NCBI GenBank assembly: GCA_040375675.1
Contig: JBEIRY010000070.1
Coordinates: 1-8,607, forward strand
Length of the DNA: 8,607 bases
Direction of reading: 5' to 3'
Origin: CAIUSP01 sp040375675
GTDB taxonomy: Bacteria > Actinomycetota > Thermoleophilia > Solirubrobacterales > 70-9
In this document: positions 4,937 to 8,607 of the stretch, in pieces
Position numbering within the stretch: the stretch's first letter is position 1
Layout: every line of letters begins with the position of its first letter
Notes under the pieces: generated by a model
Database searches by the model: none
Seen by the model: only the letters and a program-made list of their open reading frames with translations
Told to the model about the DNA's origin: nothing
Position numbers and translations under genes: made by a program

Positions 4937-4968
4937 GAAGGGCCTCGGAGGAAACTCCGGGGCCCTTC
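4937..4968 (+). terminator. Intrinsic terminator of the rhodopsin gene
   Basis: The 14-nt arms at 4937-4950 and 4955-4968 pair fully, with one G-U pair (4945/4960), and close on a GAAA tetraloop (4951-4954). TTCATTTCTCC follows, which is T-rich but interrupted. It lies 46 nt after the rhodopsin stop and 24 nt beyond the stop of the convergent aldehyde dehydrogenase. It could also stop leftward transcripts, although the minus-strand side lacks a T-tract. Confidence 0.85.
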
Positions 4969-4992
4969 TTCATTTCTCCTCTGTCGCGAGCT

Positions 4993-6438
4993 TCAGCCCT
5001 GGAGCGAGACGAGCCGCTCTTCGGTCAACTCGAGCACCGAGTAGGCGGGGCCTTCACGGGTGTTGCCTGAATCCTTGATGCCGCCGTAAGGCATCTGATC
5101 GGTACGGAAGGTCGGGACCTCGTTGACCATCACACCGCCGAACTCGAGCCGGTTGCCGGCCTCGAGGGCGCGGCCTACGTCGCGGGTGAAGATCCCTGCC
5201 TGCAGACCGAACCGAGCGTCGTTTGCCATCGCGATCGCCTCGTCGAAATCCTTGAACGGATGGAGTGTGCAGACCGGGCCGAATACCTCCTCGCACCACA
5301 TCTTCTCCTCACGCGGAGTCTCGGCCAACACGGTCGGGGCAAGGCAGCGGTCCTCATCGACCAACTCGCCGCCGGCCAGCACGGTGGCACCGGCGGCAGC
5401 AGCCTCATCGACCCAGGTCTTGACCCGGTCACGATCGCCGCGGCTGATCAACGGACCTACATCGGTCTCGTCGTCCATCGGATCTCCGACCTTCAGGTCC
5501 CCGACCTTTGCGAGGAATCGCTCGCGGAAGCCGTCGATCAGAGACTCGTGAACCAGGATCCGCTGGACCGAGATGCAGCTCTGGCCGGCATGAGAGAAGG
5601 CATGGATCTGCGCCTTGTCGGCTGCGGTCTCCCAATCTCCGTCATCGCAGACGATCATCGGTGCGGTCGAGCCCAACTCGAGGTTGACCTTCTTGCGGGC
5701 AGCCTCGGCGCGGATTCCCCAACCGACTGGCGGAGAGCCGGTGAAGGTGATCGCCTTCGTCAGGGGACTCTCCACGATCGCCTGACCCACCTCGCTGCCG
5801 CTGCCACAGACCAGCTGCAGCCAGTTCTCGGGCAGCCCCGCCTCGTAGAGGATCTCGGTCAATTTGATCGCCGAGATCGGCGTGACGCCGGCGGGCTTCA
5901 GCACGGTTGCGTTGCCGGCCGCGATCGACGGGCCGAGCTTGTGAGCGACGAGATTGAGTGGGAAGTTGAACGGGCTGATCGCGCCGACTACGCCGTAGGG
6001 AAGCCGCAGGATGTAGCCGAGCTTGCCCATCCCGGCCTCGCCAGCCTCCATAGGCACCATCTCTCCGGTCAGCTTGAGAGCTTCGATGGCCGAGAACCTG
6101 AGGGTTCCCACCGTGCGGGCGGCCTCGACCCTCGCGGTCTTGAGCGGTTTGCCGGCCTCTGCGGCGATGGTCAGCGCGAGATCCTCCTGGCGCTCTTCGA
6201 CCAGATCAGCAGCGCGATTCAGAACATCTGCGCGTTGGTGCTGGGGAAAGCCGCCTGCCTCGAAAGCAGCGTGTGCCGCTTCGCAAGCTCGATCCACAGT
6301 TGCGCCATCACAGATAGCGACCCGGCCTACAGGTGATTCGTCGTAGGGGCTCAGCACCTCGTCCCAGGCGCCGGTTTCCAAGCGCTCGCCGTCAACGAAT
6401 AGCGCGTAATCGCGTGCCTCGAAGGAATGCTTTGTCAT
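4993..6438 (-). CDS. NAD(P)-dependent aldehyde dehydrogenase
   Basis: A complete 481-residue member of the aldehyde dehydrogenase superfamily, a cytoplasmic enzyme that oxidises an aldehyde to the acid with NAD(P)+. Family motifs, in order, are the PFNFP loop (156-160, with Asn158 stabilising the oxyanion), KPAGVTP (181-187) in the cofactor site, FTGSPPVGWGI (232-242), NLELGS (252-257, general base Glu254), GQSCISVQR (285-293, nucleophile Cys288) and EEVFGPV (383-389, Glu384 for cofactor ribose). The end, MPYGGIKDSGNTREGP, resembles the group containing lactaldehyde, phosphonoacetaldehyde and non-phosphorylating glyceraldehyde-3-phosphate dehydrogenases. The natural substrate cannot be decided from sequence. 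The start at 6438 is supported by GGAGAGG 7 nt upstream. It lies 109 nt downstream of the amidohydrolase on the same strand, probably as its own unit, and converges on the rhodopsin gene. Confidence 0.92.
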   Translation of the reverse strand: MTKHSFEARDYALFVDGERLETGAWDEVLSPYDESPVGRVAICDGATVDRACEAAHAAFEAGGFPQHQRADVLNRAADLVEERQEDLALTIAAEAGKPLKTARVEAARTVGTLRFSAIEALKLTGEMVPMEAGEAGMGKLGYILRLPYGVVGAISPFNFPLNLVAHKLGPSIAAGNATVLKPAGVTPISAIKLTEILYEAGLPENWLQLVCGSGSEVGQAIVESPLTKAITFTGSPPVGWGIRAEAARKKVNLELGSTAPMIVCDDGDWETAADKAQIHAFSHAGQSCISVQRILVHESLIDGFRERFLAKVGDLKVGDPMDDETDVGPLISRGDRDRVKTWVDEAAAAGATVLAGGELVDEDRCLAPTVLAETPREEKMWCEEVFGPVCTLHPFKDFDEAIAMANDARFGLQAGIFTRDVGRALEAGNRLEFGGVMVNEVPTFRTDQMPYGGIKDSGNTREGPAYSVLELTEERLVSLQG

Positions 6439-6445
6439 CTCGAAT

Positions 6446-6452
6446 CCTCTCC
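6446..6452 (-). promoter_or_regulatory. Shine-Dalgarno sequence of the aldehyde dehydrogenase gene
   Basis: GGAGAGG on the minus strand ends 7 nt before the ATG at 6438, a normal spacing. It marks this gene, like the rhodopsin, as one with a translated leader rather than a leaderless start. Confidence 0.7.
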
Positions 6453-6507
6453 GGTCTGTCCACGATCTTGAAACGCCGTGGAGCGAGGGCCAACGCCAAC
6501 TCGGTGG

Positions 6508-6513
6508 AGATTA
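6508..6513 (-). promoter_or_regulatory. Possible -10 box (TAATCT) for the aldehyde dehydrogenase gene
   Basis: TAATCT on the minus strand, in the 109-nt gap between the amidohydrolase stop and the aldehyde dehydrogenase start, would give a leader of roughly 63 nt. No matching -35 is seen at the usual spacing. Read-through from the upstream amidohydrolase gene is an alternative. Confidence 0.3.
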
Positions 6514-6547
6514 GGTGAGCCTGCGAGCCGATGCCGGGAGCGACTTC

Positions 6548-7798
6548 TCATGCCGTGAGCCTCGCTGCGCGCTCACGCACCTGCGCAAGCGCCTCATCGG
6601 CTCCGGGAACCTCCCGGCCCCGCATCACCACCGAGCCCGCCACCACAGCGGTATCCACTGCTTCAGAGGGCGCTCCGTAGACGAGCCGCGCGTCGAGATC
6701 GCCCGCGGCCATCTCGGGTACTCGCAGATCCAGCAGGAGGAAGTCGGCCGCCTCTCCCTCGCTGATCGGGGAACCGGCAATCAACTTCGAACGTTCACCT
6801 CTGGCCAGAGCAAGCACCTCGCCCGCTGGCGCCACCGAAGGATCGACCGCCTGGTGCTTTTGCAGCAGGGCGAAGATCTTCGCCTCCTCGAACATGTTCA
6901 GGTTGGAGTTGGAGGACGGACCGTCGGTTCCGAGCGCAAGGTCCACCCCTCTCTCCAGCGCGGCAGGGTACGGAAGCGCTCCTCCCACCGCCAACTTCAT
7001 GTTGGCGCAAGGGTTGGTGACCACGGTCGAGCCGCGCTCGGCGATCAGCGCCAGCTCGGATTCGTCGAGCCAGACGCCGTGGGCGAGGATCGAAAGCGGA
7101 CCTAGCGCTCCCAGACTGTCGAGATACTCGGCCGGGCGCTTGCCTGTCAGCTCGAGACACTGCTGCACCTCGTGCTCGGTCTCGGAGAGGTGGATGTTGA
7201 AGATGGCCTCTCGCTCCTGCATCAGCTCTGCGAGGCCCCCGAGCGATTCCTCGCTGACCGTGTAGATCGCGTGCGGCGCGATACACGGTGTCACCAACGG
7301 CCCCATCTCGCCCAGACGATCGAGGAACTCAGCCGACTCGGCAACCAACTCCGGGGCCTTTGCTGAATCCATCTGGTCGATCACGGCCTGCCCCGCGGCC
7401 ACCCGCACCCCGGCATCGACCGCGGCTTGAGCCACCTGATCCGAGTTCCAGTAGACGTCGTAGAACTTGGTGGTACCCGAGCGGAGCATCTCCACGGTCG
7501 CGAGCTTCGTTCCCCAGTAGACATCCTCGGCAGTCAACTTCGCCTCCGCGGGCCAGATCATCTTCTCCAGCCACTGCATCAACGGGAGATCATCGCCGTA
7601 GGCACGAAAGAGGGTCATCGCCGTATGGGTGTGGCAGTTGACCATCGGCGGCGTGATCAGCATCCCGTTTGCCTCGATCACCTGATCGCCCTCGGCGGGT
7701 GAGAGGTCAGCGCCGATGGCAGCGATAACTCCATCCTCACACCGGATGGAAACTCGCACGCCATCGAGCAGTGCGTCTGCGACGAACAGTGGTTCCAT
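6548..7798 (-). CDS. mtaD: Amidohydrolase, MTA/SAH (5-methylthioadenosine/S-adenosylhomocysteine) deaminase-like
   Basis: A complete 416-residue cytoplasmic metal-dependent deaminase of the amidohydrolase superfamily, closest to the MtaD/TrzA/SsnA group. The expected reaction removes the 6-amino group of methylthioadenosine or S-adenosylhomocysteine to give the inosyl compound, feeding SAM by-product recycling. Metal and catalytic residues are visible: His56 and His58 in NCHTHTAM, a substrate-side Glu85 in IWPAEAKLT, His176 in APHAIYT, His203 and Glu206 in NIHLSETEHE, His240 in LAHGVWL, and Asp292 in LGTDGPSSNSNLNMFEE. These match the layout of the Thermotoga enzyme. The segment around 326-343 (GEVLALARGERSKLIAGSP) lacks the usual 'GAxxLG' motif, a mild divergence near the return to the small beta domain. 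The ATG at 7798 is preceded by TAGCCT plus 6 nt and no Shine-Dalgarno sequence. A deaminase for another N-substituted purine or related amine remains possible. Confidence 0.85.
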   Translation of the reverse strand: MEPLFVADALLDGVRVSIRCEDGVIAAIGADLSPAEGDQVIEANGMLITPPMVNCHTHTAMTLFRAYGDDLPLMQWLEKMIWPAEAKLTAEDVYWGTKLATVEMLRSGTTKFYDVYWNSDQVAQAAVDAGVRVAAGQAVIDQMDSAKAPELVAESAEFLDRLGEMGPLVTPCIAPHAIYTVSEESLGGLAELMQEREAIFNIHLSETEHEVQQCLELTGKRPAEYLDSLGALGPLSILAHGVWLDESELALIAERGSTVVTNPCANMKLAVGGALPYPAALERGVDLALGTDGPSSNSNLNMFEEAKIFALLQKHQAVDPSVAPAGEVLALARGERSKLIAGSPISEGEAADFLLLDLRVPEMAAGDLDARLVYGAPSEAVDTAVVAGSVVMRGREVPGADEALAQVRERAARLTA

Positions 7799-7804
7799 CT
7801 ACTC

Positions 7805-7810
7805 AGGCTA
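7805..7810 (-). promoter_or_regulatory. Putative -10 box (TAGCCT) for the amidohydrolase gene
   Basis: TAGCCT on the minus strand is followed by exactly 6 nt and then ATG at 7798, the same hexamer and spacing as at the fumarase gene. It lies in the 29-nt gap after the ychF stop, so the amidohydrolase can be transcribed on its own as a leaderless mRNA despite being downstream of ychF. Confidence 0.55.
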
Positions 7811-7827
7811 GATCAGAATGCAGGTTC

Positions 7828-8607
7828 TCAGTGCTTGATCGTGACCACATCGCCGTCGGCGATCACGTAATCGCGGCCTTCGGTGCGAAGCAAGCCCTTG
7901 TCGCGCGCAGCCGGATAGTCGCCGAGCTCGACCAGATCCGACCAGGTCACCACCTCCGCCTTGACGAAGCCGTCCTGGATGTCGGTGTGGATAGTTCCGG
8001 CGGCGTCCCAGGCGGTTCCACCTCGCGGAAGGGTGCGGGCGACCGCCTCGGTCTCCACCCCGGCGGTGAAGAAGGTGATCAGGTCCAGCAGGTCGAATGC
8101 CGCCCTGATCAGGCGCTCGAGGCCCGATCCCTCGATCCCCAGCTCCTCGCGCATCTCCGAGGCCTCGGCGGAATCGAGCTCGCGCAACTCCGACTCGACC
8201 CTGGCCGAGATCGCAACCGCGCCGGCTCCGGCAGCCGCGGCCCGCTCGGCTACATCTGCTGGCACCTCTACTTCGCCCTCTTCCACATTGGCGACATAGA
8301 GAACCGGCTTCGAGGTAAGCGCAGAAAGGCGCATGGCGGCCTCCGGCGCCGCCTCGGGGGGCGGGAACTCCCGCACCGACTTGCCCTCCTCGAGACCCGC
8401 CACCACCGCCTGCAGCCAGTCGCGCTCTGCAACCGCCTCTTCGTCGCCCGAGCGGGCTTCTTTGACCAGCCGCTCCAGCCGGCGCTCGGCCTGTTCGAGA
8501 TCGGCCGCCAGCAACTCGGTGTCGATCAGGTCGAGATCGGCGATCGGGTCGATCCGGCCCTCCGGATGGGTCACATCGCCGGAGTCGTGAACCCTGACCA
8601 CGTGACA
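7828..8607 (-). CDS. ychF: YchF/OLA1-family ribosome-associated ATPase, C-terminal part (partial)
   Basis: The visible 259 residues are the C-terminal two thirds of a YchF/OLA1 protein (family about 360 aa); the start and the P-loop lie beyond the right edge. The frame is open to the last base, beginning CHVVRVHDSGDVTHPEG, which matches the segment after the G3 region. A coiled-coil-like helical stretch follows (TELLAADLEQAERRLERL, 30-47 of the visible part). Then comes KPVLYVANVEE (100-110), where NVEE replaces the GTPase NKxD motif, as is typical of this family and linked to its preference for ATP. The C-terminal TGS-type domain includes ITFFTAG, AAGTIHTDIQDGFVKAEV and EGRDYVIADGDVV. The protein binds ribosomes and is involved in stress responses in characterised species. 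A GTG at 8601 is internal, not the start. Confidence 0.95.
   Translation of the reverse strand, partial: CHVVRVHDSGDVTHPEGRIDPIADLDLIDTELLAADLEQAERRLERLVKEARSGDEEAVAERDWLQAVVAGLEEGKSVREFPPPEAAPEAAMRLSALTSKPVLYVANVEEGEVEVPADVAERAAAAGAGAVAISARVESELRELDSAEASEMREELGIEGSGLERLIRAAFDLLDLITFFTAGVETEAVARTLPRGGTAWDAAGTIHTDIQDGFVKAEVVTWSDLVELGDYPAARDKGLLRTEGRDYVIADGDVVTIKH

Noticed and set aside
5260..6336. Long plus-strand frame (358 codons) opposite the aldehyde dehydrogenase.
   Set aside because: No family motifs and no ribosome-binding site; it is the antisense frame of a clearly real gene in GC-rich DNA.

Overview
This is a dense, GC-rich stretch of ordinary bacterial chromosome. It holds nine genes (two cut by the window edges) and no RNA gene, insertion sequence or CRISPR array. 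The best guess for the organism is an actinomycetote, possibly from the Thermoleophilia. The grounds are high GC, a fumarase close to the mycobacterial type, many TAnnnT -10 boxes placed as if for leaderless mRNAs, and a bacteriorhodopsin-like gene. The taxonomic call is an inference from these features, not from a marker-gene comparison.

Layout, left to right. The 5' tip of a probable isoleucyl-tRNA synthetase gene runs off the left edge (minus strand). Divergent from it is a lipoprotein glycoside hydrolase of family GH16. It converges on a MarR-type regulator, and the two stop codons overlap inside the loop of a small hairpin. The MarR gene is divergent from a small lipoprotein of unknown function, and their predicted -10 boxes form an inverted repeat. 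The lipoprotein is followed closely by a class II fumarase and a short conserved-type hypothetical protein. Next comes a microbial rhodopsin with its own promoter, a strong Shine-Dalgarno sequence and an excellent intrinsic terminator. On the minus strand, reading leftwards from the right edge, are the 3' part of ychF, an MtaD-like amidohydrolase (MTA/SAH deaminase) and an aldehyde dehydrogenase that ends at the rhodopsin terminator.

Most of the genes are housekeeping or general metabolism (TCA cycle, SAM by-product salvage, aldehyde oxidation, translation) and do not form one pathway. The outstanding object is the rhodopsin. Its seven-helix core keeps the retinal lysine, primary acceptor, counterion and proton-release residues of a bacteriorhodopsin-type pump, but has Gly where bacteriorhodopsin has the proton donor Asp96. 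It then continues into a roughly 45-residue, strongly basic, acid-free cytoplasmic tail built on four KSTAR repeats. The tail resembles histone-type DNA-binding tails and contains the TARKST hexapeptide of the histone H3 N-terminus. A light-responsive membrane protein carrying a nucleic-acid- or lipid-binding tail is the most promising candidate here for something undescribed.

The second pattern is regulatory. Six genes have a -10-like hexamer (TAGnnT or GATAAT) 6-9 nt before the start codon, as expected for leaderless or nearly leaderless transcripts. The rhodopsin and the aldehyde dehydrogenase instead have leaders with a clear Shine-Dalgarno sequence.
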